A DNA stretch of 64,000 nt. Origin: an uncultured Prevotella sp. (GTDB lineage: Bacteria; Bacteroidota; Bacteroidia; Bacteroidales; Bacteroidaceae). The notes under the pieces are model-generated. The model did not search any database. It was not told the DNA's origin and saw only the letters and a list, made by a program, of their open reading frames with translations. The stretch is taken from contig ONKL01000015.1 of assembly GCA_900318395.1 (NCBI GenBank), positions 23,805-87,804 on the forward strand, written 5' to 3'. The first letter of the stretch is position 1; every line of letters begins with the position of its first letter. A program made the position numbers and the translations under genes. Below, piece by piece: positions 7,775-16,754 of this stretch.

Positions 7775-7989
7775 GTCAAAAGACAAAAAGATCTTCAATA
7801 GAAGAAAATAATACAGAGGTATTAGTTTGGTAAAAGATTGAATTTTTAGGTTTTAGTTAGAGTTAATAGTTAGTTAGGATTTAGGTTTTAGGTTTATTAT
7901 TATTGATTGGCAATAGGTATTCTAAGGTGTTAGAACAAAAAGAATTGCTAGTAAGGATAACAGACGCAGTGGTGACACTCCGTTTTTTT
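7775..7989 (+). ncRNA. Candidate stand-alone small RNA, about 215 nt
   Basis: Bounded by a consensus promoter and a terminator (ACGCAGTG, loop GTGA, CACTCCGT, T7, at 7964-7989). No credible start codon or frame lies inside, and the next plus-strand gene is far away, so this is not an obvious leader. The middle (7844-7899) is made of eight in-register heptamers of the TTTTAGG type. I could not match it by eye to 6S RNA, tmRNA, SRP RNA or RNase P RNA. Confidence 0.5.
7844..7899. repeat. Heptamer array, TTTTAGG-type units
   Basis: Eight consecutive 7-nt units: TTTTAGG, TTTTAGT, TAGAGTT, AATAGTT, AGTTAGG, ATTTAGG, TTTTAGG, TTTATTA. The array lies inside the candidate small RNA. Confidence 0.65.
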
Positions 7990-8028
7990 ACAAGAAAAAA
8001 GGTTTTTAGTTATTCATAGATTGTTGGC

Positions 8029-8068
8029 GCCGCCCTTGAGTCGTTGATGACCCTTGAGCGGCTTTTTT
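8029..8068 (+). terminator. Terminator between the small RNA and the cyclophilin gene
   Basis: GCCGC (8029-8033) pairs with GCGGC (8058-8062) around a loop containing CCTTGAG twice, then six T. It is a second stop for plus-strand transcripts converging on the cyclophilin gene. Confidence 0.6.
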
Positions 8069-8097
8069 GTGTCTATATGCGTCGAAGACCCCAATCC

Positions 8098-8874
8098 CTA
8101 CTTGCGTTTGGCAGGGCGTTTAGCGCCTTTCTTCTGAGGTGCCTTCTTCGCTGGTTTAGGCTGAGGCAGATCCTTTGTCACAGTAGCCTTCAGGATACGG
8201 ATATCCTCCAGCGGACGATCATTCTTGTCTGTCTTCACCGCCTGAATCTTCTCTACGACATCCATACCCTCAACCACTTCGCCAAACACAGTATACTGTC
8301 CGTCGAGATGAGGCGTACCTCCAACGGTCTTATATACTTCGATCATCTCTGGTGTCAGTTTCACCTGTCCCTGCGTGACGGAGTCGAGCTTCTCCTGTAC
8401 CTTTGCCAGCAGGCGATCATCCTGATACACCTTGCCCCACACGATATAGAACTGGCAGGCTGACGAGCGACGCTCAGGATTCACCTTGTCACCCTCGCGA
8501 GCCATGGCCACAACGCCTCGACGGTGGAAGATCTGAGGCAGGCGGAACTCTGCTTCGGTGGTATAGTCGAAGTCGCCACTTCCCAGCAGCTGTCCTGGTT
8601 TGGCGTGCTTGCTGTTCGTATCACCACTCTGGATCATGAAATTCTTGATGACACGATGGATGAGCAGCGAGTCGTAGATGCCCATCTTCGTGATTTTCAG
8701 GAAGTTGTCACGCGTCTGCGGCGTCTCGTCATATAGGGCGATACGAATGTTACCAGCAGTTGTCTCAAAGAGCACTTCCGTATTCTTGGTCTGCGCCCAA
8801 GAAGTGAAAAGAGAGAAGTGAAAGGTGAAAAGTATCACCACTACTCTCAAAGCTTTATTCCAAATTCTTTCCAT
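8098..8874 (-). CDS. Exported cyclophilin-type peptidyl-prolyl isomerase
   Basis: A 258-aa cyclophilin. After an N-terminal signal peptide ending SWAQ, the isomerase domain starts at VLFETTAGNIRIALY. It carries FLKITKMGIYDSLLIHRVIKNFMIQSGD (catalytic Arg), SACQFYIV and YTVFGEVVEGMDVV. An insert around residues 120-190 and a Lys/Pro/Ala-rich basic tail are family variants common in Bacteroidales. It should fold proteins in the periplasm. The signal peptide segment FHFSLFTS is encoded by a heptamer array (8804-8831), so the repeat has become part of the leader. It starts 3 bp after the MATE stop and is presumably co-transcribed with it. Confidence 0.9.
   Translation of the reverse strand: MERIWNKALRVVVILFTFHFSLFTSWAQTKNTEVLFETTAGNIRIALYDETPQTRDNFLKITKMGIYDSLLIHRVIKNFMIQSGDTNSKHAKPGQLLGSGDFDYTTEAEFRLPQIFHRRGVVAMAREGDKVNPERRSSACQFYIVWGKVYQDDRLLAKVQEKLDSVTQGQVKLTPEMIEVYKTVGGTPHLDGQYTVFGEVVEGMDVVEKIQAVKTDKNDRPLEDIRILKATVTKDLPQPKPAKKAPQKKGAKRPAKRK
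8804..8831. repeat. Heptamer array inside the cyclophilin signal peptide
   Basis: Four in-register units GTGAAAA, GAGAGAA, GTGAAAG, GTGAAAA on the plus strand, antisense to the signal-peptide codons. Confidence 0.7.
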
Positions 8875-8877
8875 ATA

Positions 8878-10293
8878 TCATAAATTTAATACCTTCACTC
8901 CACACTCCACACTCCTCACCTTCATCTTCTCCGCCCAGCCACCTTTGAAGAGACGAGCCAGGAACATCGTACCTCTGAATAGCAGCTCGATAGCCATCGC
9001 AGTCCACACACCCTTCAAGCCATACTTGGGAGCGAGCGAGGCAGCCAAAGTCAGACGCACAGCCCACATCGAGGCAAGACTCATGATGGCAGGAATCAGC
9101 GTGTCGCCAGCTCCGATGAAGACACCATTGGCCACGATAGACGCTGCAAACATTGGCTCTGCCCAAGCCTCGATGCGAAGCACCTCCGTACCTTGCGCAA
9201 TCACCTCTTCTACAGGCGACATGATAGCCATCAGCTCTGGAGCGAAGATCCACATCAGCACACCCATCAGTGTCATCACCGTAATACCCAGACCTACAGA
9301 CATATAGGCAAACGAGCGGGTGAGCTGTTTCTGACCTGCGCCAATCCCCTGCCCTACAAGCGTGGTGGCAGCTTCGGCGATGCCATAACCAGGCATGTAG
9401 CAGAGACTCTCCACCGTGATAGCCAGCGAGTGGGCAGCGATGGCGATAGTACCAATAGGCGCCACAATCAGCGTGCTCACCACCTGGGCACCACCCATCA
9501 ACAGATGCTGCAGTCCCATAGGTGCTCCAATCTTAAAAGCTGTGCTGACGGTATCCGACTGAGGCTTGAAGGAGCCTGGGCGACCCACCAATGAGAGCAT
9601 TTTCGAGCGGTAAATCAGGAAGTAGAGCATCAGACAGGCCGTTATCAGAATGGCAACACCCGTTCCGATGGCTGCTCCAACGACTTTCAAATCGAGCACA
9701 TATATAAATAGGTAGTTGAACACGACATCCATCACGCACATGCCGATATTCAGGACAGAGGGAATCTTCATGTTTCCAGAACATTTCAGCATCGAACCAG
9801 CCAGACCTTCCATCTGGAAGAAGATGCCGCAAATGCCAAAGATGCCGAAATAGAGCGAGGCATCACGAGCAATCTCAGCAGATCCTCCCAGCCAATACGG
9901 CAGGAATGGCGCGATGCCGAGGGCTATCACCGAGGTTATCAGACTCCAGATGAGACAGCAGACAATCGACTGGCGCAACACTCTGCGGGCAGCCTCGAAG
10001 TCGTTGGCTCCGATACAATGGGCCACCTGCACGGAGAATCCCATGTTCGCAGCAGAGGCCAGTCCTCCCATCAGCCACCCAGTGGTCTCCACCAGTCCGA
10101 TGGCCGCAGAAGCCTTTGCCCCCAGATGTCCCACCATCGAAGCATCGATGAAGAACATCACGGTAGCAGAGATCTGCGCCAGAATGCTGGGTATACTCAA
10201 CTGTGTGATGAGTGCCAACTTCTCGCGAGAGGTCATCGTGCGCCCTTCCCTGATATAGGAGAGCAGCAGTTCGCTGTTCTTCACCTTTTTCAT
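8878..10293 (-). CDS. MATE family efflux transporter
   Basis: A 471-aa multidrug and toxic compound extrusion transporter with 12 predicted membrane helices in two homologous halves. The N-terminal half opens with LSIPSILAQISATVMFFIDASMVGHLG, the family's first helix with its conserved Asp, and the second half shows APMGLQHLLMGGAQVVS. Members export cationic drugs or metabolites in exchange for Na+ or H+ across the inner membrane; the substrate is not predictable. Transcription starts from the promoter-bearing repeat at 10327. The last dozen residues (VRSVECGVKVLNL) are encoded by a heptamer array and look acquired. Confidence 0.9.
   Translation of the reverse strand: MKKVKNSELLLSYIREGRTMTSREKLALITQLSIPSILAQISATVMFFIDASMVGHLGAKASAAIGLVETTGWLMGGLASAANMGFSVQVAHCIGANDFEAARRVLRQSIVCCLIWSLITSVIALGIAPFLPYWLGGSAEIARDASLYFGIFGICGIFFQMEGLAGSMLKCSGNMKIPSVLNIGMCVMDVVFNYLFIYVLDLKVVGAAIGTGVAILITACLMLYFLIYRSKMLSLVGRPGSFKPQSDTVSTAFKIGAPMGLQHLLMGGAQVVSTLIVAPIGTIAIAAHSLAITVESLCYMPGYGIAEAATTLVGQGIGAGQKQLTRSFAYMSVGLGITVMTLMGVLMWIFAPELMAIMSPVEEVIAQGTEVLRIEAWAEPMFAASIVANGVFIGAGDTLIPAIMSLASMWAVRLTLAASLAPKYGLKGVWTAMAIELLFRGTMFLARLFKGGWAEKMKVRSVECGVKVLNL
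8897..8917. repeat. Heptamer array in the MATE 3' end
   Basis: ACTCCAC, ACTCCAC, ACTCCTC in register. It is read as the C-terminal codons of the MATE gene. Confidence 0.6.
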
Positions 10294-10326
10294 CTTCTAT
10301 GTCAGTTTTTGCCGGACATCCGCCTG

Positions 10327-10430
10327 CAAAGATAGTGCAAATCGAGCGAAATGCAAAATAAATCCTGATTTATTTTCATTTCCGAGATGCAGCCTATCTT
10401 CGAGCGAAGCTCAAAGGTACGAATAAGTGA
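10327..10430 (-). repeat. Promoter-bearing repeat, copy 2
   Basis: Near-identical to 6331-6434. On the minus strand it ends in TTTG, a 19-nt spacer and TATCTTTG (box 10327-10334), about 33 bp before the MATE start. Confidence 0.85.
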
Positions 10431-10540
10431 AGCCCCCCATACACATGCGAGGCCATCGCCTTATCTCCACTTGTACTTTTTTGCCCAGCAAACTAGTAAT
10501 TTCTTGGCATGAGAAACAGCCCTTTTATACTTTATAGAAG

Positions 10541-10576
10541 ATTGCACTCCTGATTCATTTAGGGGCGCAATTTTTT
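10541..10576 (+). terminator. Lipoprotein-type terminator copy, plus strand
   Basis: ATTGCACTCCTGA faces TTAGGGGCGCAAT and is followed by six T. It resembles, in opposite orientation, the terminator after the lipoprotein gene at 11702. No plus-strand gene precedes it, so it looks like a relic. Confidence 0.45.
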
Positions 10577-10889
10577 CCTGCATTGCGCAGAAAGTGGCGA
10601 AATTGGAAAATTGGAGTAATGATACAAGGCAACAGAAAACTATTAATCAAAACAACCGACAATTCTTGTATAGAATATATATAGTCAATTTTTACCAATT
10701 TTGTATTAAAAATAGTAATTTCATGAATGGTTAATCTTTCAGAAAACTATATCGCACTTATTTCTTACTATGTGGCTCTTGTCAGATAACAAAAGACGCT
10801 TGCTGGGAATCATAAAAGTCGGCCACAATCGACTACCAGTTTTCCAATGACTGCTCGCTTAGTCGGGTACAGCATAATCTATTAAAGAC

Positions 10890-10919
10890 GGTTACATGGT
10901 TACAGCTGTAACCGTAACC
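10890..10919. repeat. Double GGTTAC palindrome
   Basis: GGTTAC, AT, GGTTAC, AGCT, GTAACC, GTAACC form a nearly perfect 30-bp palindrome. It could be an operator-like site or a hairpin; its function is unknown. Confidence 0.6.
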
Positions 10920-11080
10920 ATTTATGTATTAAGCATCGTTGGGGGGAGGATTAAGGCACACAGGGAAGAGGTTACAAGGAAACAGGGAGAAAGGCCGTAT
11001 CTATCCATCGTTTTCCTGTACCCAAACAATTGTTTGCCTAAACGCAAACGACTGTGCGCCTATACCCTATTTCAAGCGCT

Positions 11081-11212
11081 TCAAAAACATGTGTCTACTA
11101 CGCCTTGTAAATTAATCATTAATACGCTTGCCGATGGAACATGCTTACGTTCCTCTTCGTTAGAGAAGATTTTAAACGTATATCCTTTTTCCCTTTTGAA
11201 TACTGGACTCAT
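11081..11212 (-). pseudogene. Truncated DUF4160 gene
   Basis: The frame begins MSPVFKREKGYTFKIFSNEE and reaches RKHV, which matches the N-terminus of DUF4160 proteins (usually about 80-90 aa, often paired with DUF2442 and suspected to be toxin-antitoxin-like). After residue 25 the expected HVHV and acidic sequence is lost. The frame ends at residue 43 with unrelated sequence (PSASVLMINLQGVV). No DUF2442 partner follows. A good promoter box (11224-11231) remains. It is best read as a 3'-truncated remnant inside the palindromic locus. Confidence 0.55.
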
Positions 11213-11223
11213 AATTCTCGCTG

Positions 11224-11231
11224 CAAAGATA
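11224..11231 (-). promoter_or_regulatory. Promoter -7 box of the DUF4160 remnant
   Basis: TATCTTTG on the minus strand, 12 bp before the ATG at 11212. Confidence 0.5.
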
Positions 11232-11642
11232 AGGTTTTATTTCGAAAGTCCCAAACTTTAGAGGATTATTTTATTCAAGTTTCGCATTTGCTTAACTACT
11301 TATGAAAGTTGTATGAATAGTAGAACTTTCTGGAATTAATAGTAGAACTTTTTAGAATTAATAGTAAATAGTTCTGGAATTAATAGTAAAAAATCGGTCT
11401 ACGTACAGTAGTTAAGCCATTACTCTTTAGCTTGCATCAACCTCCAAACATTTGGCTTCACTACTTAACTACAAAGAAGTTGAGCAAATGCGAAACTTGA
11501 ATTATTATATAAAGAGCTGACTCGCTCTACGGTAGCTAGGCTGTCGTAGCCGACTAAGCGGGCAGTCATTGGAAAGCTGATCATCAAACGTAGCTGACCT
11601 CGTTATGACTCCCATTTTCCCACTTTCCTAGTAATGGGAAAC

Positions 11643-11679
11643 AAAAAATTGCGCCCCTGAAATAAATCAGGAGCGCAAT
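11643..11679 (-). terminator. Terminator of lipoprotein gene 1
   Basis: ATTGCGCTCCTGA pairs with TCAGGGGCGCAAT (minus-strand reading) and a T-run follows. It is close in sequence to the terminator after lipoprotein gene 2 at 19780. Confidence 0.75.
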
Positions 11680-11701
11680 GATTTTGGAGTATTATAAAAT
11701 A

Positions 11702-13411
11702 TTACTTGCTAACAATTGACCATCCCCAAGAGTTCTTATCCTTGTTGTAAGCTGAAACCCATCTGTATTTCTTACCATCAAGGTCGATAGTCAGATTCTT
11801 GCTATAGTTGGTTGTACACAAATTCTCAACAGCTGTAACATCCATAGCCTTGTCATTGTACTTGCAACCTGCGAAAGCGATTGTCACGTCAATGTCGTCA
11901 CCAGTCTGCTCATAAAGCGGAGTAGACGACACGAGCCACCAGTAACCACGACTACCTGTTGGGTCAAGTTCCATGATAGAAGCTGGAATTTCACTCTTAG
12001 ATACCCATCCGGAAACAGTTCCTGTGGTAATATCTGTCAGATACTGATAGTAGTCACGATTAACCTGATTTCCATTTGCATCGAGAATCGGAGTAAGGTT
12101 CATAACCTTCCACAGATTTACATCAGACGGAGCTGTAAATGCAACATTATTAAATGAGAATGTTGATACAGCTGCAGGAGCGGCAACATTAACATATCCA
12201 TCAAGAGTTACATCTTTGAGTGAAGAAGGACCAAACACATAAATGTAGTTTTCGGTAAGTGTAGGAACTGAAGCTGCGGTACTCTTTGTAACCTTAGCAT
12301 TTGTAAAGATGTCAGAGTAAATATACAGCTCAGAATAATTATCTGTATAAGTTACTCCATTTTGTGTATAAGAACTTGACCACCAATTCGTAGAAGATAC
12401 TGCAATCTGCTTATCAGCAGCAGCACCAACAATACTTGTTACGTTGGTCAAACCATCATAAGTAACGAATTCAACAGCAGAGCCAGCACCAAGACCGATG
12501 ATCTCAGAAACATACGGTTTCTGGTTGTTCTTACCATTATCAGAACCTGCAGAGTTGAAAAGAGTAACCTTCTTGCCTCCTGCAATATAAAGTTTCTCAA
12601 TTGCACCGCCCTTATAGCCATCGGCATCAATAGCCAAATCGGCAGTTGCAACAAAGCTCTTTACACGATACTGACCCCATGTGGGCAGTGAACCATCTAC
12701 AACATAGCCCTTATCTGTAGGCATTGTGATACCTGTAGCAATCTCAAGTGCATTAATAGCACCTTCAACCTTTATGAAGTTTGTAGGAGAAGCAGAAGCA
12801 TAATTGAAAATAGTAAGACCAGACTTGATTGTTACAGGCTTCTGCTGACCAGCTGCGTTAGCCAATGTGAAGCGACTGATTGTGGCAGAACCACCGAGGT
12901 CAACGATAGCCTTAGTATTTGTCAGATCGAATGCGAACTCGTCAGCAGGCAGATTGATAGTAACCACCTTGTCATTGTTTGCAGGTACGTTGAAATGCAG
13001 AACGTTCTTCTTTTCTGCAAATCCATTCAACAAATTAACAGTGACAGTCTTGCCATCAAGCTCAGCAGGAATTGTCATAGTAAGATCTTTAACGCTTGCA
13101 TCTTCGGCGAGTTTCATACTACCAGTCTGAACATCGATAGTAAAGCTAGACTTATCAGTTACCTTTGCTTTCAAGTCATCTTTGCTAAGCCCTTTAATCC
13201 AACTTGCAAACTGTGCATCGAAGTCAGAAGGCTTAACCACGCGAATTGTAACATCTGCTGTACCAGTAACAACACCTGGCTGAACTGGTTTTGATGTGTT
13301 GTACGGATCATTAGGATCGACCTCAGTAGTGTTCTTACATGAAGTCATACCCATGGCTACAAGCAGAGCTAAGCCTGCAAGAGCTTTCCATGAAAATAGC
13401 TTTTTGTTCAT
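11702..13411 (-). CDS. Lipoprotein 1, leader shared with lipoprotein 2
   Basis: A 569-aa exported lipoprotein of unknown function. The leader MNKKLFSWKALAGLALLVAM ends in a lipobox (GMTSC) with Cys25 as the lipidated residue. It is followed by a Pro/Thr linker (VDPNDPYNTSKP) that is nearly identical in the divergent gene at 18186. The body is Ser/Thr/Asn-rich and low in Cys, with beta-strand-like segments. The two proteins share only this leader, a general composition and a short C-terminal W-G-[WY] motif. It is likely surface or periplasm-exposed. A clear promoter (13500-13507) and a strong terminator make it a single-gene unit. I recognise no named domain. Confidence 0.8.
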   Translation of the reverse strand: MNKKLFSWKALAGLALLVAMGMTSCKNTTEVDPNDPYNTSKPVQPGVVTGTADVTIRVVKPSDFDAQFASWIKGLSKDDLKAKVTDKSSFTIDVQTGSMKLAEDASVKDLTMTIPAELDGKTVTVNLLNGFAEKKNVLHFNVPANNDKVVTINLPADEFAFDLTNTKAIVDLGGSATISRFTLANAAGQQKPVTIKSGLTIFNYASASPTNFIKVEGAINALEIATGITMPTDKGYVVDGSLPTWGQYRVKSFVATADLAIDADGYKGGAIEKLYIAGGKKVTLFNSAGSDNGKNNQKPYVSEIIGLGAGSAVEFVTYDGLTNVTSIVGAAADKQIAVSSTNWWSSSYTQNGVTYTDNYSELYIYSDIFTNAKVTKSTAASVPTLTENYIYVFGPSSLKDVTLDGYVNVAAPAAVSTFSFNNVAFTAPSDVNLWKVMNLTPILDANGNQVNRDYYQYLTDITTGTVSGWVSKSEIPASIMELDPTGSRGYWWLVSSTPLYEQTGDDIDVTIAFAGCKYNDKAMDVTAVENLCTTNYSKNLTIDLDGKKYRWVSAYNKDKNSWGWSIVSK

Positions 13412-13437
13412 AATGCTTTTAATTAAAATGATTAAAT
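13295..13437 (-). repeat. Inverted repeat, left copy (lipoprotein leader)
   Basis: About 140 bp covering the immediate upstream region and the first 39 codons of lipoprotein 1. It matches 18160-18302 in inverted orientation. From ATG to codon 26 there is one synonymous mismatch in 78 bases. Confidence 0.85.
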
Positions 13438-13499
13438 TACTTATACTTTAAATGTTTATTTTATACTTTCTTTACGCATTTTCGGTCTAAAAACCGCTG

Positions 13500-13507
13500 C
13501 AAAGATA
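13500..13507 (-). promoter_or_regulatory. Promoter -7 box of lipoprotein 1
   Basis: TATCTTTG on the minus strand about 90 bp upstream of the start. A weaker second box, TAATTTTG, lies at about 13659-13666. The rest of the AT-rich 13412-13740 gap holds nothing else I can name. Confidence 0.6.
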
Positions 13508-13740
13508 GGTATTATTCATGTAACCTCCAAACTTTTAAGCATTTTTTTTTCATTTTAGTTGAAATTTTTGCCTTTTTAGGGGCAATCATGCTGTTTTTTC
13601 GAAGAATTCCACTCAAATTTACCATTCTCGCAGTTCATTACGTTTGTAAAATCAGTGCAAAATTAGATAAAAAATCTAAAACCTCCAAATTTTTTCCTAA
13701 TTTTTTTAAGATTTACCCTCATTTTTAAGATTTCAAGCCC

Positions 13741-14613
13741 CTATATATATAATAAGGTGTAGATATAAACCGCAGCTGCCGGTATGGCCAAGAGAGAAGA
13801 GTCGAAACGATCGAGCATGCCTCCATGGCCTGGCAGGACGTTTCCGCTGTCTTTAATACCCAGGGTGCGCTTGAAGAGCGACTCTATCAGATCGCCCCAG
13901 GTTCCAAACACCACAATCACCAATCCAAGACCTGCCCACTGGAGAGATGAGAAGTGGGGAGCGAGGAATGAGAAGTCAGGAGTGAGGAGTGAGATTTGTT
14001 CTAACAGGTAGGGGATTGACGCTGCGACGAGCATCACGAGAATGCCTCCGCCGATGCTGCCCTCCCAGCTCTTGCCTGGAGAGATACGGGGGAAGAGCTT
14101 GTGCTTGCCCAACAACGAACCGCAGATATAGGCACCTGCATCGTTGATCCAGAGGAATACGAACATGCAGAGTGGGAGCACGGGATCGTAGACCACTTCG
14201 TTCTCTGGTGTCAGATGGAAGGCGAGCGCATTGAGCAGCGAGAAGGGCAGTGCGATGTAGAGCTGTGACATCATCGTGTAGGCCCAGTCGTGAATGGGAT
14301 CCTCGTGCTTCAGATAGAGTTCGGCCACCATCAGATAGATGATGGAGATGAGATAAGGGATGAAAACGCCTGAGGGCGCCAGTTCGCTGCAGAATCCAGC
14401 CATCGCGAAGAACAGGTAGACGCCTGTGATGGTGGTGATCATGCGATTGACAGTGACCCGAGGCCTGTCGTTGACAAGTCGCGTAAACTCCCAGATGGTC
14501 ATTCCCGAGACGAGGGCGAAGAGCAGGATCATCGTCTCTGCCCTCAGGAAACTGGCCACGATAACAGCCACGAAGATGATGGCTGTGATAGTTCTTACAA
14601 TGAAATTATTCAT
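13741..14613 (-). CDS. cdsA: Phosphatidate cytidylyltransferase
   Basis: A 290-aa inner-membrane enzyme making CDP-diacylglycerol from phosphatidate and CTP, the entry point to phospholipid synthesis. Multiple helices are followed by the family signature SLFKRTLGIKDSG and LPGHGGMLDRFDS near the C-terminus. Start chosen at MNNFIVRT (14613), which overlaps the ftsH stop by 8 bp. A longer frame from 14736 would lie inside ftsH. A loop before the signature (TPDFSFLAPHFSS) is encoded by seven heptamers (13949-13997) and appears to be a repeat insertion tolerated between helices. It is the third gene of the rsfS-ftsH-cdsA operon. Confidence 0.93.
   Translation of the reverse strand: MNNFIVRTITAIIFVAVIVASFLRAETMILLFALVSGMTIWEFTRLVNDRPRVTVNRMITTITGVYLFFAMAGFCSELAPSGVFIPYLISIIYLMVAELYLKHEDPIHDWAYTMMSQLYIALPFSLLNALAFHLTPENEVVYDPVLPLCMFVFLWINDAGAYICGSLLGKHKLFPRISPGKSWEGSIGGGILVMLVAASIPYLLEQISLLTPDFSFLAPHFSSLQWAGLGLVIVVFGTWGDLIESLFKRTLGIKDSGNVLPGHGGMLDRFDSSLLAIPAAAVYIYTLLYI
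13949..13997. repeat. Heptamer array inside cdsA
   Basis: Seven in-register units: GAGAAGT, GGGGAGC, GAGGAAT, GAGAAGT, CAGGAGT, GAGGAGT, GAGATTT. They are translated on the minus strand as part of a CdsA loop. Confidence 0.7.
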
Positions 14614-16690
14614 CTTTTGCCTCCTTTTCTTCTGGTTTGTCTGTGTCCGTAGAAGCTGGCAGACCTTCGCCTGCAGCCTTTGCTGCGGCCTCAGCCTCGA
14701 GTTCCTTGGCGCGCTCTTCAGCCATACGCTCAGCATCGGCCCTCATCTGGGCCTCGAGCAGTTCCTCGGCGCGAGAGGTCCAAGGACGCTTGCCAAAGAT
14801 CTTCTCGACATCCTCAGCGAAGATAACCTCACGATCCACGAGCAACTGTGCCAACTGAGCATGACCCTCCTGATGCTCTGTCAGAATCTGCTTGGCGCGC
14901 TCATACTGCTCATTGATCATGCGCAGCACCTCGTCGTCCATAATCTTAGCTGTAGTCTCCGAGTAAGGCTTCTGGAACTGATACTCCGCATTGTTATAGT
15001 AGCACACGTTGGGCAGCTTCTCGCTCATGCCAGCAAAGGCAATCATGCCGTATGCCTGCTTGGTGACACGCTCCAAGTCGTTCATCGCGCCAGTAGAGAT
15101 ATGTCCCACGAAGAGTTCCTCAGCAGCGCGACCTCCCAAGAGCGAGCACATTTCGTCGAGCATAGCCTCCTTGGTCTGAAGTACGCGCTCCTCTGGCAGA
15201 TACCAGGCTGCACCAAGCGCCTGACCACGAGGCACGATGCTTACCTTCACCAGCGGATTGGCAAACTCCGTGAACCACGAGATCGTGGCGTGACCAGCCT
15301 CGTGGATAGCGATGGAGCGCTTCTCGGCCTGTGTCATCACCTTGGTCTTCTTCTCCAGACCTCCGATGATACGGTCTACGGCATCGAGGAAGTCCTGCTT
15401 CTTCACTGTCTGCGAGTTATGGCGCGCAGCGATCAGGGCTGCCTCGTTACATACATTGGCGATATCTGCACCAGAGAATCCTGGTGTCTGACGGGCGAGG
15501 AAGTCGATGTCTACGCTGTCGTCTGTTTTCACAGGCTTCAGATGCACCTTGAACACCTCCTTGCGCTCGTTAAGGTCAGGCAGATCGACGTGGATCTGGC
15601 GATCGAAACGTCCTGCACGCAGCAGGGCAGAGTCGAGCATATCAGCACGGTTCGTGGCTGCGAGGATAATCACACCTGAGTTCGTGCCAAAGCCGTCCAT
15701 CTCAGTGAGCAGGGCATTCAGCGTGTTCTCGCGCTCGTCATTGCCTCCCATCGCAGGGTTCTTCGAGCGGGCACGGCCCACAGCGTCGATCTCGTCGATG
15801 AAGATGATACAAGGACTCTTGGTCTTCGCCTGCTGGAAGAGGTCGCGAACACGAGAGGCGCCCACACCCACGAACATCTCGACGAAGTCGGAACCTGACA
15901 TCGAGAAGAAAGGTACGCCAGCCTCACCAGCCACAGCCTTAGCCAACAGCGTCTTACCAGTTCCTGGAGGACCAACGAGCAGAGCGCCCTTGGGAATCTT
16001 ACCTCCCAGCTCCGTGTACTTCTGAGGATTCTTCAGGAAGTCGACAATCTCCTGAATTTCCTGCTTGGCACCAGCCTGGCCTGCCACATCCTTGAACGTG
16101 ATACCCAGGTCGCCACCCTTCTCATACATCTTCGCCTTCGACTTGCCGACGCTGAAGACACCACCTCCGGCACCCATGCCGCCACCACCCATACGGCGCA
16201 TGAAGAAGATCCACAGCAGCACGATGATGAAGATGGGGAAGAGGTTGTAGAAGATCATGTTGAAGAAGTCGTTGTCCTTGTGGTTCTCGTACACGAAGTC
16301 GCCAGTGAAGATTTTATCCTCCTTGGCTTTATTGACAAACTCCTCGAGCTGATCGACAGAGCCGAACTCCACCTCGACGTATGGATCCTTGCCCGTCTGC
16401 TGCGCGCTCTGATGGAACACGTCGCGGATGTGCTCAGGCTTCACATACATCTTAATGTTGCCCTGATTCTTGTTGACGACGATTTTCTGGGCATAGCCGT
16501 GATTCACCATCTCCTTGAAGTCAGAGTAGGATGCCGTCTTGGCGATGCTGCTGTTCGAAGGACCTCCGCTCGAAAAGTAGAGCAGTCCCAGTGCGAGGAT
16601 GGCCAGGATGTAGATCCAGTTCATGTTGAACTTGGGCATATTCATCTTAGGCCCATTGCCACCTTTGTTGTTTATCTGATTATTATCCAT
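14606..16690 (-). CDS. ftsH: ATP-dependent zinc metalloprotease FtsH
   Basis: A 694-aa membrane-anchored AAA+ protease that degrades misfolded membrane proteins and short-lived regulators. Two N-terminal membrane helices (about 25-40 and 147-167) flank a periplasmic domain. The AAA module has Walker A GPPGTGKT (about 237), Walker B IIFIDEID and the SRH region with [20 protein letters not shown]. The zinc site HEAGH (about 461) defines the M41 protease. A basic/acidic low-complexity tail closes it. It is transcribed after rsfS, with a heptamer array in the 64-bp gap, and overlaps cdsA. Confidence 0.96.
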   Translation of the reverse strand: MDNNQINNKGGNGPKMNMPKFNMNWIYILAILALGLLYFSSGGPSNSSIAKTASYSDFKEMVNHGYAQKIVVNKNQGNIKMYVKPEHIRDVFHQSAQQTGKDPYVEVEFGSVDQLEEFVNKAKEDKIFTGDFVYENHKDNDFFNMIFYNLFPIFIIVLLWIFFMRRMGGGGMGAGGGVFSVGKSKAKMYEKGGDLGITFKDVAGQAGAKQEIQEIVDFLKNPQKYTELGGKIPKGALLVGPPGTGKTLLAKAVAGEAGVPFFSMSGSDFVEMFVGVGASRVRDLFQQAKTKSPCIIFIDEIDAVGRARSKNPAMGGNDERENTLNALLTEMDGFGTNSGVIILAATNRADMLDSALLRAGRFDRQIHVDLPDLNERKEVFKVHLKPVKTDDSVDIDFLARQTPGFSGADIANVCNEAALIAARHNSQTVKKQDFLDAVDRIIGGLEKKTKVMTQAEKRSIAIHEAGHATISWFTEFANPLVKVSIVPRGQALGAAWYLPEERVLQTKEAMLDEMCSLLGGRAAEELFVGHISTGAMNDLERVTKQAYGMIAFAGMSEKLPNVCYYNNAEYQFQKPYSETTAKIMDDEVLRMINEQYERAKQILTEHQEGHAQLAQLLVDREVIFAEDVEKIFGKRPWTSRAEELLEAQMRADAERMAEERAKELEAEAAAKAAGEGLPASTDTDKPEEKEAKDE

Positions 16691-16695
16691 CTAGC

Positions 16696-16752
16696 TATTT
16701 ACGATTTACGTATTTACGATTTACATTCCACATTCCTCATTCCACATTCCAC
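16696..16752. repeat. Heptamer array between rsfS and ftsH
   Basis: ATTTACG units (one base out of register at 16710) are followed by ATTCCAC, ATTCCTC, ATTCCAC, ATTCCAC. The array ends two bases before the rsfS stop codon. Confidence 0.7.
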
Positions 16753-16754
16753 AA

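Larger units (their letters stand above)
10531..11682. other. Palindromic non-coding locus with nested inverted repeats
   Basis: Three nested inverted pairs are visible: outer 10541-10600 with 11625-11679 (terminator-like), middle 10837-10870 with 11546-11579 (34 nt, three mismatches), inner 11273-11296 with 11479-11502 (24 nt, one mismatch). The left arm is longer by several hundred bases and holds a DUF4160 remnant. The centre has three copies of GAATTAATAGTA. Apart from the remnant I see no gene in this 1.4-kb gap. Confidence 0.65.

Noticed and set aside
10896-11261. 121-codon plus-strand frame in the palindromic locus
   Set aside because: Its residues follow the palindromes and the antisense of the DUF4160 remnant. 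It has no promoter or family pattern, so I treat it as chance.
13412-13740. Riboswitch in the AT-rich gap before lipoprotein 1
   Set aside because: No conserved aptamer pattern is visible; only promoter boxes and AT-rich sequence.
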